From the NCBI RefSeq assembly GCF_016889705.1, contig NZ_CP069526.1, positions 5,704,001-5,768,000 of the forward strand: a stretch of DNA of 64,000 nucleotides. The letters are read 5' to 3'. Below the pieces are notes generated by a model. The model was not told where the DNA came from. It did not search any database and saw only the letters and a list, made by a program, of their open reading frames with translations. The translations under genes and the position numbers were made by a program. Of the stretch, positions 41,350 to 51,281 are shown in pieces (the first letter of the stretch is position 1; each line of letters opens with the position of its first letter). This DNA comes from Amycolatopsis sp. FDAARGOS 1241 (GTDB taxonomy: Bacteria; Actinomycetota; Actinomycetes; Mycobacteriales; Pseudonocardiaceae).

Positions 41350-42498
41350 CTACCGATCCTCCACCCTGACGGCCTTCACGAGGCTCTTCGCGACCGTGTT
41401 CTTGAGCACCTCGGCCGATCCCCCGGCCACCTCGTACGCCTTGGCATCACGCAGGTAGCGGCCGAAGGGCTGCGTTTCACGCGTGCCGTGGGCGCCGCAC
41501 ACCTGCACGGCGGTGGAGGCGACCTTCGTGGCGAGCGAGGCCGCGAGCAGTTTCGCCGAGGACGACGAGCGCGCGATGTCGCGGCCTGCGTCGAGGTCGC
41601 GCGCGGCCTCGTACGTCAGCAGCCGGGTGGCGTCGATCTGCGCGGCCAGCTCCGCGAAGTACCACTGGATCCCCTGGAAGTCGAGGACCTTCGTGCCGAA
41701 CGCGGAGCGCTGGTCCACGTACTGCAGGGCGCCCTCGAACGCGGCGCGGGCGATGCCGAGGCTGATGCCGGCGGCGAGCGTGCGGGAGTTCGCCAGCGTG
41801 ACCATCACCTGCTTGAGCCCGCGGCCCTCGGTGCCGATGAGGTGGTCGGCGGGCACCTCGACGTCCTGGAGCACGAGGTTCACGTGCGGGCCGTTGCGCA
41901 GCCCGAAGGTCTCGGCGTCCTGGCCCTCGTAGCTGGACACGCCCGGGGTGTCCTTGGCGACGGCGAACGTCGACACGCCCACCGAGGTCTGGGCGAGCAC
42001 CACGAACAGCTCGGCGGCCGCGCCCGAGGTGATGAACGCCTTCTCGCCGTTGAGGACCCAGCCGCGGTCGGTGCGGTGGGCCTTGGTGTCCAGCTGGCGG
42101 ATGTCGCTGCCGTGCGCGTCTTCGGTGAGCGCGAACGACGCGGGCAAGCCACCGGCGTAGCGCGGCAGGTAGCGCTCCTTGAGCGATTCCTCGCCGTAGA
42201 GCTCGATGCAGCGCTGGCTCTGGAAGATCGTGATGAGCGAGATGCCCAGGATCGCGCTGGCGCACGAGAGTTCTTCCAGCACGGCCAGCAGTTCCGTCAT
42301 CGGCCGGCCCCCGCCGCCGTGGCGGGGGTCCAGCGTCATCGCGTTCCAGCCGCGTTCGGCGGTGAGCCGCACGAGGTCGAGCGGGTAGCGGTCGTCGCGG
42401 TCGAGCGCGTCCGCGACGGGGGCCACGTGCTCGCGGGTGAACTCGCGGGCTTCGCGCGCGAGGCGCTCGTCGACGTGGTCCCTCCACAGGTGCTGCAA
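41350..42498 (-). CDS. acyl-CoA dehydrogenase
   Basis: The protein (382 residues from the chosen start) has the FAD/substrate motifs ASFALTEDAHGSD and WVLNGEKAFITSG and the C-terminal YLRDAKAYEVAGGSAEVLKN, where the Glu-containing loop would hold the catalytic base. It introduces a 2,3 double bond into an acyl-CoA. TTG 42498 was chosen because AGGAAGGGG precedes it; the frame stays open up to ATG 42546, which would overlap the upstream MFS gene by 23 bases. The stop abuts the ligase start. Confidence 0.88.
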   Translation of the reverse strand: MQHLWRDHVDERLAREAREFTREHVAPVADALDRDDRYPLDLVRLTAERGWNAMTLDPRHGGGGRPMTELLAVLEELSCASAILGISLITIFQSQRCIELYGEESLKERYLPRYAGGLPASFALTEDAHGSDIRQLDTKAHRTDRGWVLNGEKAFITSGAAAELFVVLAQTSVGVSTFAVAKDTPGVSSYEGQDAETFGLRNGPHVNLVLQDVEVPADHLIGTEGRGLKQVMVTLANSRTLAAGISLGIARAAFEGALQYVDQRSAFGTKVLDFQGIQWYFAELAAQIDATRLLTYEAARDLDAGRDIARSSSSAKLLAASLATKVASTAVQVCGAHGTRETQPFGRYLRDAKAYEVAGGSAEVLKNTVAKSLVKAVRVEDR

Positions 42499-42523
42499 AT
42501 CGGTCCCCTTCCTCAATCCCGGT

Positions 42524-43798
42524 TCATTCGACCGAGGTGATGGCACGGCCGGAGCGGTCGGCCAGGAACAGCGCGGTGATCATCATCAGCGCGACGGCGA
42601 ACAACCCGGTCGAGATGCCGCCGCCGAGGCCGTAGCGGGCGGCGAGCAGGCCCACGACGCCCGGGCCGAAGCTCGCGATACCGCGGCCCACCGAGTAGCA
42701 GAAGCTCGAGCCCGTGGCGCGGATCGGCGTCGCGAACAGCTCGCCGAACCACGTGCCGAACACCGCGAAGTAACCCAGGCCGAAGGAGATCACGAAGTAC
42801 ATCGCGATCACGGCCCCGGTCGAGGCGCCCGTGGCGATCAGCACGGCGAACGCGATGAACGCGACCAGCTGCACCGACGCGAAGGCCAGCAGCGCCTTGC
42901 GCCGGCCCCACGCGTCGCCCGCCGCACCGGCGGCGACGTAGGAGACGAGCGAGATGGCGGCGCTGACGTAGAGCACCGTCTGCGTCGGGCCCGAGCCCAG
43001 GTGCAGGCCGGTCTTGAGGAACGTCGGCATCCAGGACGAGTAGACGTAGTACGAGTACTGCGCCCCGAACACCACGATCGTGCCGAGCACGACCATCTTC
43101 AGTGCGTTCTTCCGGAACAGCAGGGCGAGCCCGGCGGTGGCGGGTTCGCGGGCCGCGGTGGTGCCGCCTTCGGCGCGCACCCGCTGCAGCTCCAGCCACT
43201 GCTTCGACTCCGGGCACGCGAGCCGGATCGCGATCGCCGCGAGGGCAGGCAGCGCACCGATGGCGAACGCCCAGCGCCAGTTCGGGACCGCGCCCGCAAC
43301 GAAGATGCCGATGGCGTACGCCGGCCAAATCGCGGCCTGCACCGCGCCGCCCGCCAGGCCGCGGCGCTTGGGCGACCACGCCTCGTTGAGGAGGGCGAAC
43401 CCGATGGCCCACTCGCCGCCGATGCCGATCCCGGCGATCATCCGGCACACCACGAACAGGCCGAAGTTCGGCGCGAGCGCCCCGAGCCCGGTGCCGATCG
43501 CGAAGATCCAGATCGTCCACGTGAGCACGCGGCGCCGGCCGAAGCGGTCGGCGAGCGGGCCGAACAGCACGCCGCCGACGGCCGTGGCCGCGAGCTGGGC
43601 CGTGAACACCGCGCCCACCGCGGCCGTCGAGACCCCGAACGTCTTGCCCACGTCCCCGGCCACGAGGGACAGGATCACCAGGTCGAAGTACTCCATCCCC
43701 CAGCCGCTGACCGCGGCCGCGATGATCAGTGCCCGCTCTCTGCGGGTATAGGCGGACCCGGCCACGCTGGCCGGCGCGTTGGTCGCCACTTCGGACAT
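42524..43798 (-). CDS. MFS transporter, acid:H+ symporter (AAHS/SHS) type
   Basis: The 424-residue, 12-TM protein has SGWGMEYFDLVILSLV in helix 1 (Asp as in acid symporters), GPLADRFGRRRVLTWTI (motif A), CRMIAGIGIGGEWAIGFALL and a second GDAWGRRKALL. It is the first gene of the acyl-CoA operon and probably imports the acid that is then activated. ATG 43798 has AGGTGG before it. Confidence 0.9.
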   Translation of the reverse strand: MSEVATNAPASVAGSAYTRRERALIIAAAVSGWGMEYFDLVILSLVAGDVGKTFGVSTAAVGAVFTAQLAATAVGGVLFGPLADRFGRRRVLTWTIWIFAIGTGLGALAPNFGLFVVCRMIAGIGIGGEWAIGFALLNEAWSPKRRGLAGGAVQAAIWPAYAIGIFVAGAVPNWRWAFAIGALPALAAIAIRLACPESKQWLELQRVRAEGGTTAAREPATAGLALLFRKNALKMVVLGTIVVFGAQYSYYVYSSWMPTFLKTGLHLGSGPTQTVLYVSAAISLVSYVAAGAAGDAWGRRKALLAFASVQLVAFIAFAVLIATGASTGAVIAMYFVISFGLGYFAVFGTWFGELFATPIRATGSSFCYSVGRGIASFGPGVVGLLAARYGLGGGISTGLFAVALMMITALFLADRSGRAITSVE

Positions 43799-43831
43799 CG
43801 GCCACCTGCTTCTTTGCGGGAGGTGAATACT

Positions 43832-43860
43832 GGTTAGGCGGACGGTAACTGGTCGTTAGC
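43832..43860 (-). promoter_or_regulatory. repeated GGTTAG/GTTAGC motifs upstream of the acyl-CoA operon
   Basis: GGTTAG (43832-43837), GGTAAC (43844-43849) and CGTTAGC (43854-43860) are spaced over 29 bases, about 35-60 bases before the MFS start. The same core, as GCTAACC, occurs at 37698-37704 before the tandem TetR gene. They are candidate TetR sites. Confidence 0.4.
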
Positions 43861-44011
43861 CAGAACTCAAGAGCGCTGGGGTCACGGATCGAGCGCGGGT
43901 CGCGGCCGTACCGTGGCGCGGACGACGGATCCACTGCCGTCCCGGCTGACGTACGATGAAATCCCCGAATCCCGGCACGGCCGGTGACCCCTTGGCGGCA
44001 GGAGGCGCAGA

Positions 44012-44335
44012 ATGACTCTGCGCAGTGTTTTTCTCGACGGCGAACTGATCCTCACCGTCGACGGTGTGCTCGACGGCGGCGTCGCCCGCGACTACCGCCG
44101 CGTGACGGAAGATGCGTTCTCCCACGGCGCGAGGCGCGTCGTGGTGGACCTCACGCGTACCACCGCGGTCGACGGCAGCGGCTCCGCGCTCCTGGCCGCG
44201 ACGGCGGCCACGTGCATCTCCCGCGACGTGCACTTCATCCTCGCGGTGCCCGGCGGCGTCGAAGCCGAAGTCACGGATCCCGAGCAGGTCGGCCTGACCC
44301 TGGGCGGCGTCGAAACCTGGCGCGACGCCGGCTAA
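44012..44335 (+). CDS. STAS-domain protein
   Basis: The 107-residue protein has the STAS fold pattern: ELILTVDGVLDGG, RRVVVDLTRTTAVDGSGSALLAA (the Ser-containing loop phosphorylated in anti-anti-sigma factors) and VHFILAVPGG. It may act in a partner-switching system or bind a small ligand. No kinase of the SpoIIAB/RsbW type is adjacent, although a histidine kinase lies nearby. ATG 44012 follows GGCAGGAGG. Its stop overlaps the convergent gene by four bases. Confidence 0.75.
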   Translation: MTLRSVFLDGELILTVDGVLDGGVARDYRRVTEDAFSHGARRVVVDLTRTTAVDGSGSALLAATAATCISRDVHFILAVPGGVEAEVTDPEQVGLTLGGVETWRDAG

Positions 44336-44640
44336 CCGACCCGCACCGTCACGCTGAACCGCCGCGTCACCGCGTCCGGCGCCCACGGCCGGGCCTCCCG
44401 CGCCCGGACCACCGTCTCCCCCGGTTCGTCGGCGTGCAGGACGAAGACGTGCGCGCCGGTCGCGCCGGCACGGGTCAGCGCCGGGTCCAGCGACTCCTGC
44501 CGCACGTGGACGGCGGAGCCGAGCGGCTCGATCATCCACAGGTAACCGGTTCCGGCGTTCTCCGGCAGGCGCAGCACGATTTCGTCGCCGGGCTCGAGCG
44601 CGAGCTCCAGGCCGTCGTCGTCGATCGTCAGCACGTGCAT
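44332..44640 (-). CDS. chagasin-like (I42) protease inhibitor family protein
   Basis: The 102-residue protein has the chagasin loops: NAGTGYLWMIE (the NPTTGY-type loop), a DE loop (GAHVFVLHADEPGETVV) and REARPWAPDA (the RPW loop). Family members block papain-type cysteine peptidases. Most bacterial relatives are secreted; here no signal peptide precedes the domain, so it would act inside the cell. ATG 44640 has a GGGAG site. Confidence 0.78.
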   Translation of the reverse strand: MHVLTIDDDGLELALEPGDEIVLRLPENAGTGYLWMIEPLGSAVHVRQESLDPALTRAGATGAHVFVLHADEPGETVVRAREARPWAPDAVTRRFSVTVRVG

Positions 44641-44812
44641 GCTCGCTCCCGCCGCGGCGCCTTCCCGTCGGCCGGTTGTGGGATGGGCGCCCGTGCACCG
44701 GTGTACCTCCGGGCCACGAAAGGTCACCAGGCTCCTCACCCCGCTGCCTACCCGAAGTTTTGTGGGGCAACGGTTCCCGGGGCGCGGCGGGCCGCATCGG
44801 AGCGGGGTTGGC

Positions 44813-45859
44813 TCACAGCGGGAACTCCGCCACCACCACGGTCGGGCCGCCGACGGGGGAATCGAGGGTGAGCTGGCCGTCAAGAGCGTCGACGCGGTCG
44901 GCGAGGCCGGCGAGGCCGGAGCCGGAGCCGCTGGGGGCCGCGCCGCCGATACCGTCGTCGTGGACCTCGACGGTCAGCAGCGGTTCGCGGGCCGTCACCG
45001 TGACCATGACGCGGGACGCGTGGGAGTGCTTCACCGCGTTGGTGAGTGCTTCGGCCACGAGGAAGTACGCGCACGCCTCGACCTCGTCGGCGAGTTCGAC
45101 CTCGACCGCGCCGGTCACGAGCACCGGCAAGGGGCACCTCGCGGCGAGGGCCTTGAGCGCGGAGACGAGTCCGCGCGAGGCGAGGATCGCCGGGTGGATG
45201 CCGGAGGCGAGCTCGCGCAGCTCGTCGATCGCCGTCTGCGTGTGCTCGGTGGCCTCCTCGAGCAGCCGCAGGGCCCGCGCCGGGTCGGTGCCGAGTTCTT
45301 CGCGCACGAGCCGCAGCTCGAGGAGCACGCTGACGAGCTGCTGCTGCGCACCGTCGTGCAGGTCTCTCGCCAGCTGCCGCCGGGCCGCGGTGGCGCTCTC
45401 CATGATGCGGCGCCCGGTGGCCCGCGACTCGGCCGCGCGGATCTCGGCCGCGTCGCGCTCCCGCACCACCTGCTCGGCCGCCCGCCGTTCGGTCGTGTCC
45501 ACGAACGCGACCACCGCGCCCCGGCCGTCCGGCAGTGCCAGCGGCGCCGACCGCCATGAGATCGGGAACATCGAGCCGTCGCGCCGGAAGAACCAGTCAT
45601 CGTCGCACCGGACGGTCTCGCCGGTCATCCGCGGCCGCAGCAGCGGGCACTCCGCCGCGGGGTACACCGACCCGTCGGGGCGGTGGTGGTGCACCGTCTC
45701 GTGGCTCGGCTTGCCCTTCAGCTCGGCCAGGTCGTCGTAGCCGAGCACGGCCACCGCTGCCGGATTGGCGAAGACGATATGGCCCGCGTGGTCGACCACC
45801 CACACCGGCTGGGGCACCGCGTCCAGGATCAGCTCGAGCAGAGCGTGAGGAGACTCCAC
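44813..45859 (-). CDS. PAS-domain sensor histidine kinase (HisKA_3 type)
   Basis: The 348-residue soluble protein has a PAS domain at about 8-125 (VWVVDHAGHIVFANPAAVAVLGY; WFFRRDGSMFPISW), a coiled coil, a HisKA_3 dimerisation helix with His168 in RRQLARDLHDGAQQQ, and an HATPase domain (EALTNAVKHSHA, DDGIGG, GSGLAGLADRVDAL). It should pair with a NarL-type response regulator, but none is adjacent. It is divergent from the quinone oxidoreductase gene with 100 bases between. Confidence 0.92.
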   Translation of the reverse strand: MESPHALLELILDAVPQPVWVVDHAGHIVFANPAAVAVLGYDDLAELKGKPSHETVHHHRPDGSVYPAAECPLLRPRMTGETVRCDDDWFFRRDGSMFPISWRSAPLALPDGRGAVVAFVDTTERRAAEQVVRERDAAEIRAAESRATGRRIMESATAARRQLARDLHDGAQQQLVSVLLELRLVREELGTDPARALRLLEEATEHTQTAIDELRELASGIHPAILASRGLVSALKALAARCPLPVLVTGAVEVELADEVEACAYFLVAEALTNAVKHSHASRVMVTVTAREPLLTVEVHDDGIGGAAPSGSGSGLAGLADRVDALDGQLTLDSPVGGPTVVVAEFPL

Positions 45860-45959
45860 GGCACCCTCCGAGCGGTGTGGGCGACCCGGTCACCCTCACG
45901 GTACCCACCAGCGCCGCGGACCGCGGAATACGCTGGCCCGGTACGGGATTGCACCGGAC

Positions 45960-46985
45960 ATGAGAGCTGTCACGTACTCCCGCCACGGCGGGCCCGAAGT
46001 GTTGTCGGTCGTGGAGCGGGACCTCGTGGAGCCGGGGGCGGGCGAGGTGCGGGTGCGCGTCGTCGTGTCGGCGGTGAACCCCACGGACTGGAAGCAGCGG
46101 CGCGGACCGGGCGAACTCACCGGGCCGGCGGTACCCAACCAGGACGGCGCGGGCGTGGTGGACGCGGTCGGGCCGGGCGTCACGGAAGTTGCCGTGGGCG
46201 ACCGCGTGTGGGTCATCCTGGCGGCCGCGCACTCGCCGGCGTCCGGGACCGCGCAGGAGTACACCGTGCTTCCGGCCTCGCGCGTCGTGCGCCTGCCCGA
46301 CGACGTCGGCTTCGACGAAGGCGCCGCGTTCGCCATCCCGGCGCTGACCGCGCACCGCGCCCTGACCGTCGCCGAAGACGGGCCGGCGAGGCTCGGGCCG
46401 GCTGCCCTCGCGGGCCGCACCGTGCTCGTGACCGGCGGCGCCGGCGCGGTCGGCAACGCCGCCATCCAGCTCGCCCGCTGGGCCGGCGCCACGGTGCTCA
46501 CCACCGTCTCCACCGACGAGAAGGCCGCGCTCGCCCGCGCGGCCGGGGCAGACCAGGTGCTGAGCTACACCGCGGCCGATCCGGCCACCGAGATCAAGGC
46601 ATTGGCGCCCGAAGGCGTCGACCTCGTCGTCGAGGTCGCCGCCGGCGTCAACGCGGGCCTGCACCTCGAGGTCCTGCGCCCCCGCGGCACCGTCGCGGCC
46701 TACGGCGACGACCGCGGCACGGGCACCCTCACGCTCGACTTCCGGCGGCACCTGTGGCTCAACACGCGGTACCAGTTCCTGGTCCTGTACACGGTCGGGC
46801 TGGACAAGCTGCGGGCCGGCGCCGAGGACGTCACCGCGGCACTGCGCGCGGGCGCCCTGCGGCTGGGCGATTCGCGGGGGTTGCCGGTGCACCGGTTCCC
46901 GCTGGCCGAGACGGCTCGCGCGCACGAGGCGTCGGAGCAGGGGATCACCGGCAAGGTGCTGATCGACGTGACCCCGGCCTCCTGA
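45960..46985 (+). CDS. zinc-free alcohol dehydrogenase-like quinone oxidoreductase
   Basis: The 341-residue MDR-superfamily protein of the zeta-crystallin/NADPH:quinone reductase group has VVSAVNPTDWKQRRG, GVGDRVW-type loop VAVGDRVWV, VLVTGGAGAVGNAAIQLAR (NADPH site) and no zinc cysteines. It likely reduces quinones or enones with NADPH. The ATG at 45960 has no clear Shine-Dalgarno site and may be read as a near-leaderless start. Confidence 0.87.
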   Translation: MRAVTYSRHGGPEVLSVVERDLVEPGAGEVRVRVVVSAVNPTDWKQRRGPGELTGPAVPNQDGAGVVDAVGPGVTEVAVGDRVWVILAAAHSPASGTAQEYTVLPASRVVRLPDDVGFDEGAAFAIPALTAHRALTVAEDGPARLGPAALAGRTVLVTGGAGAVGNAAIQLARWAGATVLTTVSTDEKAALARAAGADQVLSYTAADPATEIKALAPEGVDLVVEVAAGVNAGLHLEVLRPRGTVAAYGDDRGTGTLTLDFRRHLWLNTRYQFLVLYTVGLDKLRAGAEDVTAALRAGALRLGDSRGLPVHRFPLAETARAHEASEQGITGKVLIDVTPAS

Positions 46986-47229
46986 GTGTCCTGAATGGAC
47001 GTACGGTGCCGGTCATCGGCATGTGGTGACCGGCGCCGTTTTCGTGGGTACGAGCCGGTTTCGCCGGCCGCCGCCCGCCACGCCGAGAAGAGCTCGACCC
47101 ATCGCACCCACCCGGGAGGACCAGCCACCCCGGCGTGCGCATCCCGGCCCGGCCGCCGTGTTCGACCACCTCGAACGCGACCGGCCGGCGACACCTGACT
47201 TTCGCAGGGTACCGAGCCTCCACCTGACC

Positions 47230-47256
47230 GGGTATACCCAATAGGTCTGGACCAGT
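47230..47256 (+). promoter_or_regulatory. two palindromic elements upstream of the DoxX gene, one DasR-site-like
   Basis: GGGTATACCC (47230-47239) is a perfect palindrome. Directly after it, ATAGGTCTGGACCAGT (47241-47256) matches the DasR-responsive consensus ACTGGTCTAGACCAGT in 13 of 16 positions. They lie 60-86 bases before the DoxX start. The remaining gene-free stretch 46986-47229 shows nothing that I can support. Confidence 0.45.
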
Positions 47257-47315
47257 CAGTGACGCGGCCGGCGGCGACCCGGCCGCGCCGGCACACCGTC
47301 CTGTGTGGAGGCACC

Positions 47316-47750
47316 ATGAACCGGCTGGACGCGATCCGCGACCACGCGATCGGGCTCTTCCGCATCGTCATCGGCCTCCTCTTCGCGTGCCACGGCGTGA
47401 AGACGATCTTCGGCCTCCTCGGCGCCCACGCACCGGCGGCCGTGGGGCAGTGGCCGGGGTGGTGGGCCGCGCTCATCAAGCTCGTGGGCGGCACGCTCGT
47501 GTTCCTGGGCATCGGCACGCGGGGCGCGGCGCTGATCGGCTCGGGCTCGATGGCGTTCGCCTACTTCACCGTGCATGCGCCGAACAGCCTGTGGCCCATC
47601 CAGAACGGCGGCGAGCAGGCCGCGTTGTTCTCCTGGACGTTGCTGGTCCTCGCCTTCACCGGGCCGGGCCGGTTCTCCTTCGGCGGGGCACTGAGCGCGC
47701 GCCGCGCGGGCCGGGCAGAGGAAGGCCCCCGCGCACCCGTACGGGGGTGA
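47316..47750 (+). CDS. DoxX family membrane protein
   Basis: The 144-residue protein has four hydrophobic helices and the DoxX pattern: GLFRIVIGLLFACHGVKTIFG in helix 1, WWAALIKLVGGTLVFLGIGT, AFAYFTVHAPNSLWPIQNGGEQA with the conserved polar loop, and a last helix. DoxX proteins are small membrane subunits linked to redox or thiosulfate:quinone activities in some species; the role here is open. ATG 47316 has GGAGG upstream. Confidence 0.85.
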   Translation: MNRLDAIRDHAIGLFRIVIGLLFACHGVKTIFGLLGAHAPAAVGQWPGWWAALIKLVGGTLVFLGIGTRGAALIGSGSMAFAYFTVHAPNSLWPIQNGGEQAALFSWTLLVLAFTGPGRFSFGGALSARRAGRAEEGPRAPVRG

Positions 47751-47764
47751 GGCGCGCGGGGGCC
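47725..47764. terminator. bidirectional terminator hairpin between doxX and groEL
   Basis: GGCCCC-C-GCGC (47725-47735) pairs with GCGC-GGGGCC (47755-47764) with one bulged base. The DoxX stop codon is in the loop. It should also end the long monooxygenase transcript coming from the other side. Confidence 0.55.
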
Positions 47765-47781
47765 GTGGCTCGGCCTGGCCG

Positions 47782-49518
<1,737 letters not shown>

Positions 49519-50544
49519 TCAGGGGACGAGGATCGCTCGGCCCCGGACCCGGCCGGCGTCGAGGTCGGCCAGCGCGTCGAGCGCCGCGTCGAGCGGGTAC
49601 TGCCGCGTGTGCAGGGTGACCTTGCCCGCCTGGGCGAGCACCATCAGCTCCACGAGGTCGTTGTAGGTGCCCACGAGGTTGCCCACGATGTTGCGTTCGG
49701 TGGAGATGATGTCGATGGTCGGGATGTCGATGTTGCTGCCGTAGCCGATCACGAAGTGCGAGCCGTTGCGGCGCGTCATCGCGAACGCGTCCTGCTGCGC
49801 GCCCTGCTCGGCGACGAAGTCGAGCACGACCTCGGCGCCGTGGCCACCGGTCAGGTCGAGCACGGCGCCGACCTGGCCGCCGTCGGCCAGCACCGTGTGG
49901 TCGGCACCCAGCTCCGCCGCCAGCTTGAGCGCGTCGGCGTTGCGGTCCACCACGATGACGGTCGTCGCGGTCAGCGCGCGCAGCGACTGGATGCCGATGT
50001 GCCCCAGCCCGCCCGCGCCGTTGACCACGCACACCGTGCCGGGTGGCAACAGCGGCACGGCCTTGCGCACCGCGTGGTAGGCCGTGATGCCGGCGTCGGC
50101 CAGCGCCGCGACGTCCTCGGGCCGCGTGCCCGGGTCGAGCTTGATGCACGCCCGCGCGGAGGTGAGCAGGTACTCTGCCATGCCGCCGTCGGTGTCGATG
50201 CCGGGGAAGGCGTTGTTCTCGCAGTGCATGTCGTTGCCGGCGCGGCAGGCGTGGCACAGCCCGCACGTCGGCGTCGGGTGCAGGATCACGGTGTCGCCCA
50301 CGGCCACGTTGGTCACCGCGGAGCCGACCTCGTGCACCCAGCCGGCGTTCTCGTGCCCGATCGTGTAAGGCAGGGCGACGCCGGACTTCTCGGCCCACTG
50401 GCCCTCGACGATGTGCAGGTCCGTGCGGCACACGCCGGCCCCGCCGATCTTCACGACGACGTCCAGCGGTCCGGTCGCCTTCGGCTCCGGCACCTCCTCG
50501 AGCACGGGCTGCTGGTGGTAGGAGTGCAACCGGACGGCCCTCAT
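49519..50544 (-). CDS. zinc-dependent alcohol dehydrogenase
   Basis: The 341-residue MDR enzyme has catalytic zinc ligands Cys39 and His64-Glu65 (GVCRTDLH, GHENAG), structural zinc cysteines 94, 97, 100 and 108 (CGLCHACRAGNDMHC) and NAD motif GAGGLGHIG. In propane-oxidising clusters the corresponding enzyme oxidises the alcohol product (for example 2-propanol to acetone). ATG 50544 has GGAGGAG and overlaps the stop of the DUF59 gene. Confidence 0.92.
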   Translation of the reverse strand: MRAVRLHSYHQQPVLEEVPEPKATGPLDVVVKIGGAGVCRTDLHIVEGQWAEKSGVALPYTIGHENAGWVHEVGSAVTNVAVGDTVILHPTPTCGLCHACRAGNDMHCENNAFPGIDTDGGMAEYLLTSARACIKLDPGTRPEDVAALADAGITAYHAVRKAVPLLPPGTVCVVNGAGGLGHIGIQSLRALTATTVIVVDRNADALKLAAELGADHTVLADGGQVGAVLDLTGGHGAEVVLDFVAEQGAQQDAFAMTRRNGSHFVIGYGSNIDIPTIDIISTERNIVGNLVGTYNDLVELMVLAQAGKVTLHTRQYPLDAALDALADLDAGRVRGRAILVP

Positions 50545-51281
50545 GACGTCTCCTCCGTTTCGCCCATCTCCGGGTACCGGGCGCGCAGCATCCCGCGGCA
50601 CACCCCCGAGTTCGCGTCCTGGCTCACCCGAGTCACGCGGGCCAGCCCCAGGTGCCGGCGGAGGTCCGCCGGCGAGACGGCTTCACCGGTGCCCGGGTCG
50701 AGCACCAGCGGGTCGGCGTCTTCGCTGGGCAGGCCGAGCTCACGGCGGCGCCCCCGCAGCCGCTCGCGGTCCGGGCCCTCCGGCGCGTCACCGAGCGTGA
50801 GCTCCGCGAGCCGTTCGCGGTCCACGCCCGCCGACACCAGCCCGCGGCACACGCGGTCGGTACCGGCGAGCACGGCCTTGCGGATGAAGTCCGCACGCAG
50901 GTCGTCGAGTTCGTTGGCCGCCTCGCGGCCGAAGGATTCGACGAACCCGGCACGCGCCGCGACGCCGTGGTTGATCACGTCGGCCGCGAAGTGGTCCTTC
51001 AACCGCACCACGGTCCGCGTCACCTCCGGCACCGCCGACACCGCGTCGTAGGCGTCGGCCACCATCAGGAAGGCGAAGTTCGGCGCGCAGAAGTACGTCG
51101 GCAAGCACAGCTCGACGACCGCTTCGCCGTCCGGGTCCACGGCGTGCGAAGCCACGAAACCCAGGTCGGTGAGCGGTGCGTCGAGCTCGGGGTCGCGCAC
51201 GGTCCCCAGCGCCGACCAGACCGCCGCGGTGATCGCGGCGGCCTGGTCGGTGCGCGCGCCGGCGGAACCGGGCGCCGTCAC
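50541..51281 (-). CDS. DUF59 (MIP18-like) protein of the monooxygenase cluster
   Basis: The 246-residue protein has an N-terminal DUF59 domain (SALGTVRDPELDAPLTDLGFV; ELCLPTYFCAPNFAFLM, about residues 20-100), related to SufT/PaaD iron-sulfur assembly factors. A C-terminal extension of about 140 residues with several Arg and two Cys follows. It is a constant neighbour in prm/mim clusters and may help load iron or mature the hydroxylase or reductase. GTG 51281 overlaps the amidohydrolase stop (GTGA). Confidence 0.82.
   Translation of the reverse strand: MTAPGSAGARTDQAAAITAAVWSALGTVRDPELDAPLTDLGFVASHAVDPDGEAVVELCLPTYFCAPNFAFLMVADAYDAVSAVPEVTRTVVRLKDHFAADVINHGVAARAGFVESFGREAANELDDLRADFIRKAVLAGTDRVCRGLVSAGVDRERLAELTLGDAPEGPDRERLRGRRRELGLPSEDADPLVLDPGTGEAVSPADLRRHLGLARVTRVSQDANSGVCRGMLRARYPEMGETEETS

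Noticed and set aside
46995..47244. Small plus-strand frames in the gap before the DoxX gene
   Set aside because: Pro/Arg-rich, no ribosome-binding site, overlapping alternatives; likely non-coding.
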